Below are positions 43,165 through 53,794 of a stretch of 64,000 bases of DNA, in pieces. The position numbers and the translations under genes are program-made. The stretch lies in contig JBBBDQ010001122.1 in assembly GCA_037127315.1 (NCBI GenBank), positions 7,502,501-7,566,500 of the forward strand, written 5' to 3'. The notes below the pieces were generated by a model. It saw only the letters and a list, made by a program, of their open reading frames with translations. It was not told the origin of the DNA and made no database searches. This DNA is from Ascarosepion bandense. Taxonomy: Eukaryota > Mollusca > Cephalopoda > Sepiida > Sepiidae. Every line of letters begins with the position of its first letter. Position 1 is the stretch's first letter.

Positions 43165-43440
43165 TTTCTTGGTGCGTTAGCATCCTGATAGGATAAAATT
43201 AAACCTCCGAAGGCCAGAAGAACTCTTAAGAAGCCAACAACCAGCTAACTAAAGGTGGTGTCTCAATAAATCACTGTGGAGAAGGCAACAGGATACCACT
43301 CCACTATCTACACCCTACTCAATCATGGCTTTTCAAAAGCCATGATCGCCTACATCCTGAAAGGACAGGCCACATAGAAGAAGAAGAAGAAGAAGAAGAA
43401 GAAGAAGAAGAAGAAGAAGAAGAAGAAGAAGAAGAAGAAT
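43165..43440 (+). mobile_element. SINE-like repeat with RTE LINE tail and (AAG)n
   Basis: A body of about 150 bp (GATAGGATAAAATTAAACCT, GTGGAGAAGGCAACAGGATA) joins at a perfect 12-bp palindrome (43322-43346) to the last 40 bp of the RTE LINE (ATGATCGCCTACATCCTGAA). It ends in about twenty GAA/AAG units (43378-43438). No ORF. Sharing of the LINE end suggests RTE-mediated mobilisation. Confidence 0.65.
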
Positions 43441-43574
43441 GTATGTCTTAGTGAGGACCATTCTTCTTCAAATCTTGTGGACTGGCCTTAGTGAATCACA
43501 AACAAAAAAATAACAGAAAGTCTTTCCTACTTTTTCCAAAACTCTTTTCCAAATCTTTTCACTCTTTTCTTTTC

Positions 43575-43915
43575 TTTTTTTTTTTCAATTGGAGTAGATA
43601 GACTAAACTATCGTCCGGTTCACACTCCACCCACAACTATTGAACAGGTGAAGAGGCTCATCCCTTGTTCCCTGTTTAGGATGTGGTTTCTGGCTTTCTC
43701 TTTTCCAAATCTTTTCACTCTTTTCTTTTTTTTTTTCAATTGGAGTAGATAGACTAAACTATTGCCTGGTTCACACTCCACCCACGTCTATTTAACAGGT
43801 GAAGAGGCTCATCCCTTGTTCCCTGTTTAGGATGTGGTTTCTGGAATTTCTCTTTTACGTAGCCCCCTGCACGTCAGTGGCGTTACCGCCTTGCTCTGGG
43901 TGATATGATTAAAAA
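43575..43915 (+). mobile_element. LINE-tailed dimeric repeat, copy 3
   Basis: Two modules, each starting CAATTGGAGTAGATAGACTA (43586 and 43737), then TAGCCCCCTGCACGTCAGTG and the tail GCCTTGCTCTGGGTGATATG, ATTAAAAAAA. Same arrangement as copies at 6071, 49127 and 50200. Confidence 0.75.
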
Positions 43916-43919
43916 AAGT

Positions 43920-44020
43920 GTTAGTACATAAGTGAATGTAATGAATATGACTGGAATTTGAACATGGCTCTCCCATTTCACATTCTGAGCCGATATCTAG
44001 TACATGACAATGGACATCTA
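43920..44020 (-). mobile_element. SINE head fragment
   Basis: Minus strand shows the tRNA-like head and box B region (GTTCAAATTCCAGTCATATT) of the SINE family at 39470; both ends missing. Confidence 0.5.
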
Positions 44021-44039
44021 ATTAATACATCAGCTAGTT

Positions 44040-44225
44040 AAAAAGAGTTTTTATTTTGATGGGGTCAGGATGCAGATCACTGAAAGGTGTTCAGTCTGAT
44101 TTTGTTCCCGTTACCTTTGATAGATCAATTTCTTGGTTGCATCCCATCTGGTTCCAATCTACTTTTGAATCAATTCTAAGAGGCTCTGATCCCTTAATAC
44201 CATCTTATTTCAATAAAACCTTCTT
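44040..44225 (+). repeat. Outlying copy of the 117-bp minisatellite unit
   Basis: Contains TGAATCAATTCTAAGAGGCT and TTTCAATAAAACC, matching units at 46470-47880 more than 2 kb away. Confidence 0.55.
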
Positions 44226-44249
44226 CTTTCATGTGCTATTTCTCTTCCA

Positions 44250-44585
44250 AACATAAGCACTCACCATTTCCTGTCTCTTGTAGCTCTTAATAAGTTTTGT
44301 CTTTTTGTTAATTTTCCAAAGTCCTGTTCTGCCATTCGTTTACTCAAACCATCAAGCATGTTACATGCTGTTTTCCTCTATCTCTCTTTCCTTCAAGTAG
44401 CCCCTTGAGTATCAGATTATCCAAGCTCTCCTTCCTCATTATGGGCCAGAGAAATTTCAAACCCCTCTTCCTGATGTTAAGTTTAAGCATTCTTTTTTGT
44501 TTCCAGTCTCTCAAAAACCTTCTTGTTGCTCACATGTTTAGTCCATCATATCCTCAGCATCTTTCTGTAGAACCTGTAATGAGTC
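44250..44585 (-). pseudogene. Diverged RTE-type LINE fragment
   Basis: Minus strand corresponds to the RTE C-terminal region at 42060-42370 ([20 protein letters not shown]; SWTKHVSNKKVFERL). Highly mutated with no open frame over 70 codons. Confidence 0.6.
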
Positions 44586-44589
44586 AGCT

Positions 44590-45055
44590 GGTCAACTTGA
44601 CACCCACAAAGTGAGTACAGGTGGACAAGCGTGGAACCTGTGATTGGCAGCTGGCTTGTCTATGAAATGTGTGGTCTTTTGCATAGGCGAGGTACCAAAC
44701 TCTATGTAAAGAGGAAGAATGAGAGGGCAGGTAGACTTCTTGAAAAGGTGTTGACTGTCGCTATAACAGTAGGAGAGAGATGGACTTGATTTTTTGTTTA
44801 GTGACACATTTCAACACAGAATCACAAATCTCTATCATAACAAATCACTTCCTCATTTATGAGCAAATTACCCAGCATTTGTTGTCATACAGGAAGACAG
44901 ATTACAAAAGGTAACAAAAAAAAAACAAAAAAAAATGCAAGAAGAAAGTATTAAGTAAACCTATAACAAGGAAACAATGCAGCAAAAGAATTAGAATAAA
45001 ATGCAAATTATAGGTTGGAAATACTAAAATCAATCAGGTAAAAATATTTAAATAC
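44590..45055. other. Noncoding spacer
   Basis: No feature recognised; A-rich toward 44930. Confidence 0.4.
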
Positions 45056-45058
45056 TAG

Positions 45059-45412
45059 CAGTATAGCCCAGTGTTGCTCAGGTGTAATGAAAGTTTTAAA
45101 ACTAAGTCATAGTCCTGGAGCTCAGACTCTTTGGACGTTGGCATGAAAGACTAAAAAGCAATAGTTGTTTCCAGTAGACTGAAAGAAAAATGAATGGATG
45201 TAAGTCAAATTTTGATTTCTGGAATCGATATCAAATAAGTTTTTTTCATCGTAAACTGAATTTTGAAGGCTAAATAAGTCCTCTGAGTAAATAGTATCAT
45301 GGCTGAGACTAAGAACTACAATTATATCTACTAAGAGCAAAACCTGAAGCAAAAACTAAAATAAAAGGGTTGAAAAAATACAGATAAACAGACACACACA
45401 CAAACATCTTGC

Positions 45413-45452
<40 letters not shown>

Positions 45453-45785
45453 ATTTTCTGCACTATTGTAAGAACTGCAACCTTGAAACTTCTAAATATT
45501 GTTTCTTATGTCTTTGTCTATGAGTGTATCAAATTTAATTAAAATCGGACCACTCCTTCTATAACCCGATTTTTTCGATTATCGATTTTCGATATTTATT
45601 GGGGCTACCTTGACACAAAACCTAGCTAAGAACACTCGCAGATGCTTATAGTACAACTGTGTAAATTTTCAAGAAAATCGGTTCAGCCATTTCGGAGTCT
45701 ATAGGTAATGGACACACACACAGCCACACACACACACACACACACACACAGAGACAAAGTTCCATTTATAAATAAGTTTAGATCT
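45059..45785 (-). mobile_element. Helitron-like non-autonomous element, copy H2
   Basis: Minus-strand copy with A|TCTAAACTTATTTATAAA at its 5' end (near 45785) and CTATACTGCTAG|T at its 3' end (45059). The hairpin (here GAGCAACACTGGGC-like, mutated) precedes the end. Internal (TA)n at 45418-45447 and (CA)n at 45712-45750. Confidence 0.82.
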
Positions 45786-45787
45786 GG

Positions 45788-45875
45788 GATGTGTTCTAAT
45801 AGAGGACGGAAAATGCAACACTGAGGTCCAAAGATGTATTAAGATGACCAAAGATGTATTGCAAAAAGCTAGGCC
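45788..45875 (+). pseudogene. RTE-type LINE fragment
   Basis: Reads GCVLIEDGKCNTEVQRCIKM and TKDVLQKA, matching [20 protein letters not shown] of the RTE element at 41975. Joined directly to a Jockey/CR1-like LINE end. Confidence 0.65.
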
Positions 45876-46380
45876 AGCACGTCTCCAATGACTTTCTCAT
45901 CGGCAGGACGTGGCTTCTCTTTGTCTCTTCTACAAATATTTTCATGGCTTCTGCTCCAAAGAACTTAGGTCACTGGTGCCTCCTGCACAGGAATTTACTC
46001 AGGCGACCAGACTGGCATTAAGGTCCGACCCTTTTACAGTTAGATCAACCAAATGCAGGTGACAATTCTACTCCAACAGCTTCTTTTCTGATTTCTATAA
46101 CCTCCAAGAATTTAAATGCAAAGTCAATTCCCATCTCTTATCCACTTAACTCTAACCCTTTCAACATCACCCCGTGTATCTTGTTCTTTTTCTTTCTCTC
46201 TACATTCGTAACTGTCTTCACTCCTGTGTTCATATCCTTCTCTTGCCCTTTCTCTTTCTCTCCCTGTAGCTGGTTCATCTTTGTCTTCACTCTTTTCCTG
46301 TCTAAAACTTTAACTCTTATGTAGCCCCTGCACATCAGTGGTGATACCACCTTGCTTGGGGTAAAATGATTAAAAAAAAA
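45876..46380 (+). pseudogene. Jockey/CR1-like LINE 3' end
   Basis: DVASLCLFYKYFHGFC-like frame near 45905, PFTVRSTKCR, then a 3' UTR with GTATCTTGTTCTTTTTCTTT and the tail CCTTGCTTGGGGTAAAATGA, ATTAAAAAAAAA. The stretch between YSNSFF and FKCKVN is shortened. Confidence 0.78.
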
Positions 46381-46469
46381 AGTGGAGTATTTGTAGACAA
46401 AAAACTTTTGTCAGAAATAAAAGAGTACAAAAACAGAATAAAACAATCATAAAACTTAAAACTCAATTA

Positions 46470-47880
46470 AGCCATCATAACACCATATCATCTGATCCGA
46501 ACAAACTTTTCATTCAATTCTAAGATGCTTTGACGACTTAATTCTTTCTAGTTTTAATAAAATCAACATAAAACATTCAATGAAAACATCAAAAAACTGA
46601 TACGATAAAACCATCATAAAAACTTATGACCGATCCCCCAAAAATTTTTGTCCAAACAAAAGATGCCCAGATTTGTCAATGTCATCTGGTTTCAATAAAA
46701 CTTATTCAATAAAACTATCATAAAACGTAATCATTTAATCCCAGAAAACTTTTGATCCAATTTCAAGATGCTTCGTTCACTCAATAAACCCATCTTAAAA
46801 CTTTATCATCTGATCCCAAAATGTTTTGATCAAATTTCAAGAAGTTCTGATTCCTCAATATCATCTCAATCCCTCATTTCGATAAAACCATCACAAAAAC
46901 TTATCATCTAATCCCAATAACTTTTGATCCAATTTCAAGTTGCTCAATTTGGCTTCACAAAAAGACGTATTAAAACCTTATCATCTGACCTAGAAATCTT
47001 TTGATATAATTTCTGGATGTTTTGATCCTTCAATTTCAATTGGTTTCCATAAAAGCCTCATTAAAACTTATTCAATAAAACCATAATAAAAACTGATCAT
47101 TAGATTAAAAAAAAATTAATCCAATGCCAAGATACTCTAATCCCTCAATTCCAGCTGGTTTCAATAAAACCATCATAAAAGCTTATTCAATAAAACAATC
47201 ATAAAACCTTTTCATCCAATCCCAACAAACATTTGAATGAATTCCAAGAAATTCTGATCCCACAATGCCATTTGATTTCAATAAAATCATCACAAAAACT
47301 TATTCAATAAAACCATTATAAAAATCATCATAAAACCTTACCATCTGATCCAAAAAAGTTTTGATCAAATTCCAAGAATTTCTGATACCTCAATATCATT
47401 TGGTTTAAAAAAATTCATCATTAAACCTTGTTCAATGAAACTATCATAATTCCTTGTCATCTGATCCACCCAAAATTTTGATCCAATTCCAAGATGCTCT
47501 AATCATTCAATGCTATTTGTTTTCAATAAAACTATCCTAAAATATTATTCAACAAGTCCACCATAAAACCTTATCATCTAATCCTAAAAATCTTTTGACC
47601 TAATTTCAAAATGTTCTGATCACTCAATGCCATCCTGTTTCAATAAGACTATCATAAAACCTTATTCAATAAATCCATCATAAAACCTAGTCATTTGATC
47701 CTCAAAACTTTTGATCCAATTCCAAGAGGCTCTGATCTCTTAATGCCATCTGATTTCAGTAAAAGCATCCTAAAACCTTCATTCAATAAAATCAAGATAA
47801 AATCTTATCATCTGATAAAAAAAACTTTTGATCAAATTCCACAATTCTCTGATCCCTCAATGACATCTAGTTTTGATCAA
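46470..47880 (+). repeat. Degenerate minisatellite, unit ~117 bp, about 12-13 units
   Basis: Recurring blocks: CTTTTGATCCAATTCCAAGA, GCTCTGATCCCTCAATGCCA, TCTGGTTTCAATAAAACCAT, then TTATTCAATAAAACCATC and CTTATCATCTGATCC. Starts near 46503, 46645, 46750, 46822, 46918, 46996, 47115, 47227, 47358, 47473, 47591, 47707 and 47824. Some units lack one half. Noncoding. Confidence 0.85.
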
Positions 47881-48159
47881 ATAATATATTTTGTTACACT
47901 GCAGCATTCATATTACTTTTAAAATATTCCAAAAACAGGCTGACAACTTTCATTTTAAAAATTTCTTTCGGCACTGAACATTTTATTGTTGATAAAGATT
48001 GGGAAGTTGCTCACTTTCCTTGCTAAAAAATCTTTCTAATTAGTATTTACTCATTGGATTATTCTTAAGGTTCAAATTTCTGATGAAGAATCATTTTAGA
48101 AAACTAAAGTAGTTGTTTTAACTTGCACAAGTATGTAAGTGTGTTCGTGAACGTAACCT

Positions 48160-48960
48160 CAACAAATATATAATATTTTTAGACTCATTATCAGTGCTAA
48201 TGGCACTAAAAGACAAAAATCTAAATAACTCTCTGATCATCAATCTCCTACAAAGAATCAACCTTATCACCCAAAACAAAAACATTATTTTATGTTGGAT
48301 TCCCAGCCACATTGGACTCAGAGGAAATGAAAAAGTAGACATAGCAGCTAAAAGATCATTAAACATGAACATTAGTGAGATAAAAGTACCCCACACAGAT
48401 TACAAACTTCTAATCAACAATTTTATTATGACCAAATGGCAAGAATTGTGGAACTCCTGCAAAAATAACAAACTCTACAAAATTAAAAACCAATCCTCAA
48501 AGAATGGATAGAAGTTAACATTTCCAATAGGAAAATGTCAAGAAGAGAAGTAGTAATGACTAGACTTCAAATAGGCCACACCTCTGTCACCCATTCACAC
48601 CTACTAAAAGGTGAGGAGCCACTAATTTGCATTACATGTCATGAGCTCTACACAGTAAAACATAGACTAACAAGCTGCATAGATCTTGAACAAATGCGAT
48701 TAAGATACTATCAAGAAAACAATCTGAAAGACATCTTCAACAACGCTGACCCGAATGACCTTTTAGAATTCCTAAAAGCAATAAAATTATATAACAAAAT
48801 ATAGTTGTAAAAGAAGATAGCATATAACCATCACACATCAAATCACAACGCCTCTACTTATATCTCGACAGTAATACTCACAAAAGATCAACAAGCAGTA
48901 AACAAAAAACCAAACAAATTCTTCAGCATTAAATGACCCAAAAGGGTAGATATGCTGGTA
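48160..48960 (+). pseudogene. I/Jockey-type LINE 3' end (RNase H and C-terminus)
   Basis: FLDSLSVLMALKDKNLNNSL and ILCWIPSHIGLRGNEKVDIA (48194-48511) form the end of a cellular-type RNase H domain with the PSHxGxxGNExAD motif. After one stop/frameshift, 48535-48804 reads VVMTRLQIGHTSVTHSHLLK and CITCHELYTVKHRLTSC, the usual C-terminus (CxxC...H...C). A 3' UTR follows, ending near 48960 in CCAAAAGGGTAGATATGCTG. It is 5'-truncated; two clean frames with a single break suggest a fairly recent copy. Confidence 0.85.
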
Positions 48961-49126
48961 AAACAAACAACTAAACAATACTTTTAAAATTACTTTTTAA
49001 TGCACATAAGAATAATGTTTTTTTTTAAATATTTACCCATAAGCAATCTTTTTCATGCCAAGTGATTTTCTAAACAAACCATATTTCTTTTGAAAAATAG
49101 GAAAAACAAACATGAAAGTTGACCAA

Positions 49127-49512
49127 TTAATTGGAGTAGATAGACTTAACTATCGCCGGGTTCACACTCCACCCACGTCTTTTGAACAGGTGAAGAGGCT
49201 CACCCCTTGTTTCCTGTTTAGGATGTGGTTCCTGGCTTTCTTCTTTTTTATTTTATTTATTTTATTTTTTTTCCCAATTTTCTTTCACTTTTTTTTTTCT
49301 TTTCTCTTTTTTTTTTCTCCATTGGAGTAGATAGACTTAACTATCGCCCAGTTCACACTCCACCCATATCTTTTGAACAGGTGAAGAAGCTCATCCCTTG
49401 TTTCCTGTTTAGGATGTGGTTTCTGGCTTTATCTTTTCCAATCAATTTAATCTTAAGTAGCCCCATGCACATCAGTGGCGTCACCGCCTTGCTTGGTGTG
49501 ATATGATTAAAA
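49127..49512 (+). mobile_element. LINE-tailed dimeric repeat, copy 4
   Basis: Modules start at 49130 (TTGGAGTAGATAGACTTAAC) and 49322, joined by a T-rich linker. It ends with TAGCCCCATGCACATCAGTG and CGCCTTGCTTGGTGTGATAT, ATTAAAAAG. Confidence 0.75.
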
Positions 49513-49575
49513 AGAAAAAAAAAAGAAGACAAACGCCTATTTTGAAAATCACACTAGTTGAAGCAGACTCTTAGT

Positions 49576-49918
49576 GGACAATGATAATTAGACCATCCCA
49601 GGTTTTTAAAAGAAATGATGTATTTCATAATATTTTTTGTGCTTATTGCCAAATAAAAATAGAATGTTTTTTTTTGTTATTACTTTGCAAAACTTTACAA
49701 AGCAAGGAAGCAAAGATGAACTCATCCAGATCACGCTAATTTTTTTTCATTCTTTCATTGATGAAACTGCAATATAGATAATTATTAAATATTTATAACT
49801 TCATTTGATGCACATGTTATTGTGCAGTATTCACTTAGTAATAAGTACTAAAAAATAGTATGAAATACATCAATTATTTAAAACACTGGAGTGGCCTAAT
49901 AAATTTGGTTGGTAGTGT
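49576..49918. mobile_element. Larger MITE related to 2021-2173
   Basis: Left end GATAATTAGACCATCCCAGG and right end inverted counterpart (CACTGGAGTGGCCTAATAAA), followed by TTTGGTTGGTAGTGTG. Centre of about 260 bp is AT-rich and lacks a transposase. Confidence 0.7.
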
Positions 49919-50199
49919 GTATATATATACATATATATATATATATATTTGATTAAATAAAGAAGACAAAAGAAAAACTATATTTATTTGCTCATGCGTT
50001 TTGTCCTTCCATGAAGTTTATCACGCTAAAGTGATGAAAAGGATTTTATTTTAAATAAAGTATCTATAAACAAAATGTTGCTGATTACTAAAAAACACAC
50101 CCATAAATTATTCATAATATTAACTGAAATTATTAAACTTTAAAAAACATCAAAGTTCATATTTAGTGAGAATTTTTTTATGTGAACTTTTTTTTTTTT

Positions 50200-50566
50200 T
50201 TTTAATCATATCACCCCGAGCAAGGCGGTAACACCACTGATGTGCAGGGGGCTACGTGAGAGTGAAAAGATTTGGAAAAGAGAAAGCCAGAAACCACCTC
50301 CTAAACAGGGAACAAGGGATGAGCCTCTACACCTGTACAATAGACTTGGGTGGAGTGTGAACCGGGCGATAGTTTAGTCTATCTCCTCCAATTAAAAAAA
50401 AAATTGAAAAAGAAAAAAAAAAGAAGAAAAAGTGAAAAGATTGGAAAAGAGAAAGCCGGAAACCACATCCTAAACAGGGAACAAGGGATGATCCTCTACA
50501 TCTGTACAATAGACGTGGGTGGAGTGTGAACCGAGCGATAGTTTAGTCTATCTACTCCAACTATAA
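50200..50566 (-). mobile_element. LINE-tailed dimeric repeat, copy 5
   Basis: Minus-strand dimer: the tail is at 50203-50240 (ATCACCCCGAGCAAGGCGGT on plus) and two modules end at CTATCTCCTCCAATT (50393) and CTATCTACTCCAA (50560). Confidence 0.75.
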
Positions 50567-50589
50567 TGTTATATTATGAGATGTTAAAA

Positions 50590-50625
50590 CATATATATAT
50601 ATACATATATAAAATATATATAAAG

Positions 50626-50673
<48 letters not shown>

Positions 50674-50724
50674 TATATAAAATAATTAAAGAAGTATTAT
50701 GTATATATTTATATGTATATAATC

Positions 50725-50768
<44 letters not shown>
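50590..50768. repeat. (TA)n and (GT)n microsatellites
   Basis: TA-rich run to about 50735, then about fourteen GT units (50738-50766). Confidence 0.9.
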
Positions 50769-50769
<1 letters not shown>

Positions 50770-50774
50770 TAAAC

Positions 50775-51078
50775 CCTCTCCCTGGCCAACATTTAGGTAC
50801 AAATTAAATTTCTTAGAATATTCAAATTCCAGCTGGATTTGTTGCATTCATGCACAAATGCCCTTGGGAAAGGTACTAATCCATTTTTTCTCTCCAGTTA
50901 TGGGTTAAATAACAGAACAGATTGGACTCTTTGGCCTTCGCTGGAAACCTGTCTACTGCAGAAAGTAATGGCAAGCTACTGTAGGATAATCATCTACCCA
51001 GTCAGTCATGTCTCTTTCGAGACATCATTGCCCAAAGTGTGTATCACATATGGCACTTAACTGACTGACAGAATATAA
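50775..51078 (+). mobile_element. tRNA-derived SINE, head-truncated copy
   Basis: Body CCTTGGGAAAGGTACTAATC, CCAGTTATGGGTTAAATAAC, TGGCAAGCTACTGTAGGATA, the hairpin CATGTCTCTTTCGAGACATC and the end GGCACTTAACTGACTGACAG. The box A/B head is mutated. Confidence 0.75.
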
Positions 51079-51235
51079 CACATGAGGAAAACAACAACAA
51101 CATTCTCTGGAAGAGTGTGTCTTTCTTCTTTGTTTATTTCTCATCTAATTAAAAAAAGGACAAAATTCCGACTTTAAAATCATTAATATTTGTCTATATT
51201 TCTGAGATAATGTAGTATTTACAGTATTTACATTA

Positions 51236-51616
51236 TTCGGAATATTGTCCTCGTCTTTGTTGCCATTTGTACGACGTTTTGGCCGTTGTCCGCTCCGGCC
51301 TTTTCCAGATGCTAGGAATTTTGAACCGAACCCTTAATGACACATGGCCCAGTGGATATAGATGTTAGGTAGTTCCTGATTCAACTCTTTGAGTTGTGAG
51401 TTCAATCCCAGACTACAGCAGTGGTGAACAATTAACTTGTGTGGTTAGAGGGAGATAATTCATGACTTTCAATCAAAGCTTTTGCGCAAGGAATGGAGTT
51501 CATATACCCCAGTAATTGTAATAAAGGGTTCGGTTCGAAATTCCTAGCACCTGAAGAAGGCCGGGGAGTACAACGACCAAAAAAATCGTACAAATGGCAA
51601 CGAAGATGAGGACACG
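51236..51616. mobile_element. Inverted-repeat element with tRNA-like core
   Basis: Arms of about 90 bp: the left (51245-51335) has GTTGCCATTTGTACGACGTT and ATTTTGAACCGAACCCTT; the right (51525-51616) is its inverted counterpart, with AAGGGTTCGGTTCGAAAT and CGTACAAATGGCAACGAAGA. Between them is a tRNA-like segment: TGGCCCAGTGGATATAGATG (box A-like) and TGAGTTCAATCCC (box B-like). The arms resemble a repeat I associate with Penelope-like element flanks, but I cannot verify that. No ORF. Confidence 0.6.
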
Positions 51617-51752
51617 TGATACATGGTTGGGTGATCATGTCTCTTTCTATCCATGGCTGGCAAGGTAAAAGATTTTACTACAGTAAGCAAATTCGAACTC
51701 GGCTCTCCGAATTCTCATCTCGAACTGATAATTGGCGTATTAAAACCGTGTA

Positions 51753-51753
51753 T

Positions 51754-51786
<33 letters not shown>

Positions 51787-51798
51787 AGTGTGTGTGTG
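51753..51798. repeat. (GT)n microsatellite
   Basis: Tandem TG dinucleotides with two GA interruptions. Confidence 0.9.
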
Positions 51799-51799
51799 A

Positions 51800-52520
51800 T
51801 AGCCTAATTTGCTTTCAAAAATCTAACTGAATCAGCAAATATTAGAATTTAAAAATTTTTTTTGAGAAACAGAGAATTTTTTTTTTTTAGCACCAAATGA
51901 TTGTAAATAAATGAGTGACATTTTTAGACTAATGATGAAAATAGCTATTTTTCGACATAATCTCTTTCGTTATCAATGCGCATGATTTAGTGAACATTTC
52001 AGTAATCAGAAGTGGACTTTAAAATTTTGATTCTGATTTTTGGAGATCAATTTAAATCATTTTCCACAGGTTGATTATAATAACACAGAAAAAGATTCAG
52101 ATAAGTTTAACAGTCAGGGAGGGACCGTGGGCAGTTCTCTTCTATAAAAGGCAAAATGTGTGGAGGGTAGAGGCTACCCCTTTTCAGTACAGGGTTTGGT
52201 GACTGAAGTTAAAAGCATTCAAAGTAAATGAATTCAGTACATGCAGTATTTTTTTTTATTATCGGAAATGGAGGAGGTGTAAATTTGGCCTTGGAAAAAT
52301 ATTCAACTCCTTCGTAATAATAAAATAAAAAAGTAAAGGAATAGAAAAAAAAAGCAGATAAAATTCAAATACAAATTCCTTTATGTTCAATTAATTGTTG
52401 TGGTGTTTTACAAAAACTATTTAATATTTTTAATAATACTGTTTTTACTTACGAGGCAGTTTTCATACAAGAAACGCACGAATGATTCTTAATGACTTCG
52501 ACTCAGACTTGTACACATTT
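51800..52520. other. Noncoding stretch with one TATA-like site
   Basis: No open frame or known repeat. TATAAAAGGC at 52144 lies in locally GC-richer sequence (GGAGGGACCGTGGGC), which might be an LTR or promoter remnant, but nothing else supports it. Confidence 0.35.
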
Positions 52521-52524
52521 TTTT

Positions 52525-52689
52525 TATAATCATATCGCACCAAGCAAGGCATTTTACTGCCACTGTTTTGCAAGGGGAATATATAGGAGGAAAATTATGA
52601 AAAAGATTGACAGGTTATAGGGTGTGTCAGGAAGTGGGTAAGAGAAGGATGAGAATACCGATGAGAGTGGAGTGGGCGGAGAAAGGAGC

Positions 52690-52726
<37 letters not shown>

Positions 52727-53600
52727 TGAAGGTTAGTGAGATAAGAGCTGACTACTGATTTACAGTTAAATTCTTGGAGATTATAGCTGTCGGGAAAGCA
52801 AATAAATGGAAGTGCGAGAAAAGAAACTGTTGAAGTAGAACTTGAGTTTACAATATATTGGTTTCACAGTAAAAGGGTGGGACCTAGTTGCTAATCTTGT
52901 GGCTGGAGTAAATTCATATTTAGGGGGCACCAATGAGTTAAGTTCATTGGAGTAGAAGCCGTGAAAGTACTTGTAGAAGAAACAGGGAAGCCACATTGCG
53001 CCGGTGAGAATGTGACTGTATTCGAGCTGCTAAGTCGGTCTCTATTGGAATTTGTCAAGGACACCTACGTGGATTGCAGGAGCAACCGACCAGATATGGC
53101 AGCACTACTCAATGCACGGGCGGATGATAGACTTGTATATGTGCAGGATTGTTTGGGACGGGAAAAACTTCCTGGCCCTACACAGAGAACCGTCTTTCTT
53201 TGCAGCGGGTTTAGCTATGGATTCTATATAGTCATTCTACTTGAGGTCTGTTGTGAGAGTCAACCTGAGGAGGCGCAGTGTTTTGCTTTTAGGGAGACTA
53301 GCCTGATCTATGCTAATGGGAGGGGTAGGAGTGATTGTCTGTAATGGTTAATATATAGCAGCTTCGTTTTGGAAGCATTAAAATTCACGAGCCATTTCTT
53401 ACCCCAGTGCGCCACACATCAGAGGTCCTTTCAATCTCCGCAGTGAGGTTTGCTTTGATCGATGCGAGATTAAACTGTAGTGTCGTCAGCATATATACCT
53501 ACTTGGGATCTTATTACATCTGGGAAATGGCTACAGCTCTTAATCACACTGACTCCGTGATATGATGTCCTTTTTTATAAGGGGCACCTCGGGGTGGTGT
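52525..53600 (-). pseudogene. Jockey/CR1-like LINE, minus strand, RT to 3' end
   Basis: Minus strand from 53600: a decayed region around the YADD active site near 53490, GKKWLVNFNASK (about 53385), FKCK-type end near 52790, and the tail ATCGCACCAAGCAAGGCATT (plus) at 52532. Corresponds to positions 1340-2000 and 2390-3005 of the plus copies. A 30-bp (GA)n lies at 52693-52722. Frames are broken throughout. Confidence 0.78.
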
Positions 53601-53621
53601 AAAATGTGCAAGTTTGTTGTT

Positions 53622-53790
53622 ATGGGGAAATACACCTATTCCTCAGATAATGGGCTCTCCCTCCTATATAAATAAGAGTTAACAGGAAGTTCACAGTTCT
53701 TTAGACTTCTATTTGAGTTCAGTATAACTAGTAGGCAGTTGATATTAGTCGGCAGTTAGTTATACTAAGGAGTCAGCTCTCAGTGGAAGA
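53622..53790 (+). repeat. Possible LTR fragment related to element D
   Basis: TGTTATGGGGAAATACACCT followed by CAGATAATGGGCTCTCC and TATATAAATAAG resembles the D LTR (TGTTGTGGGGTATTACCCAC, AAGATAATGGACTC). It is cut off by Helitron-like sequence at about 53795. No second LTR or internal sequence. Confidence 0.4.
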
Positions 53791-53794
53791 TTGA

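Noticed and set aside
48078..48120. CTGATGAAG as a further hammerhead core
   Set aside because: No stem II, no second GAA at the right distance and no stem I/III pairing around it.
52140..52160. TATAAAAGGC as a host promoter
   Set aside because: No gene follows and no other promoter element is visible; TATA-like sites are frequent in AT-rich sequence.
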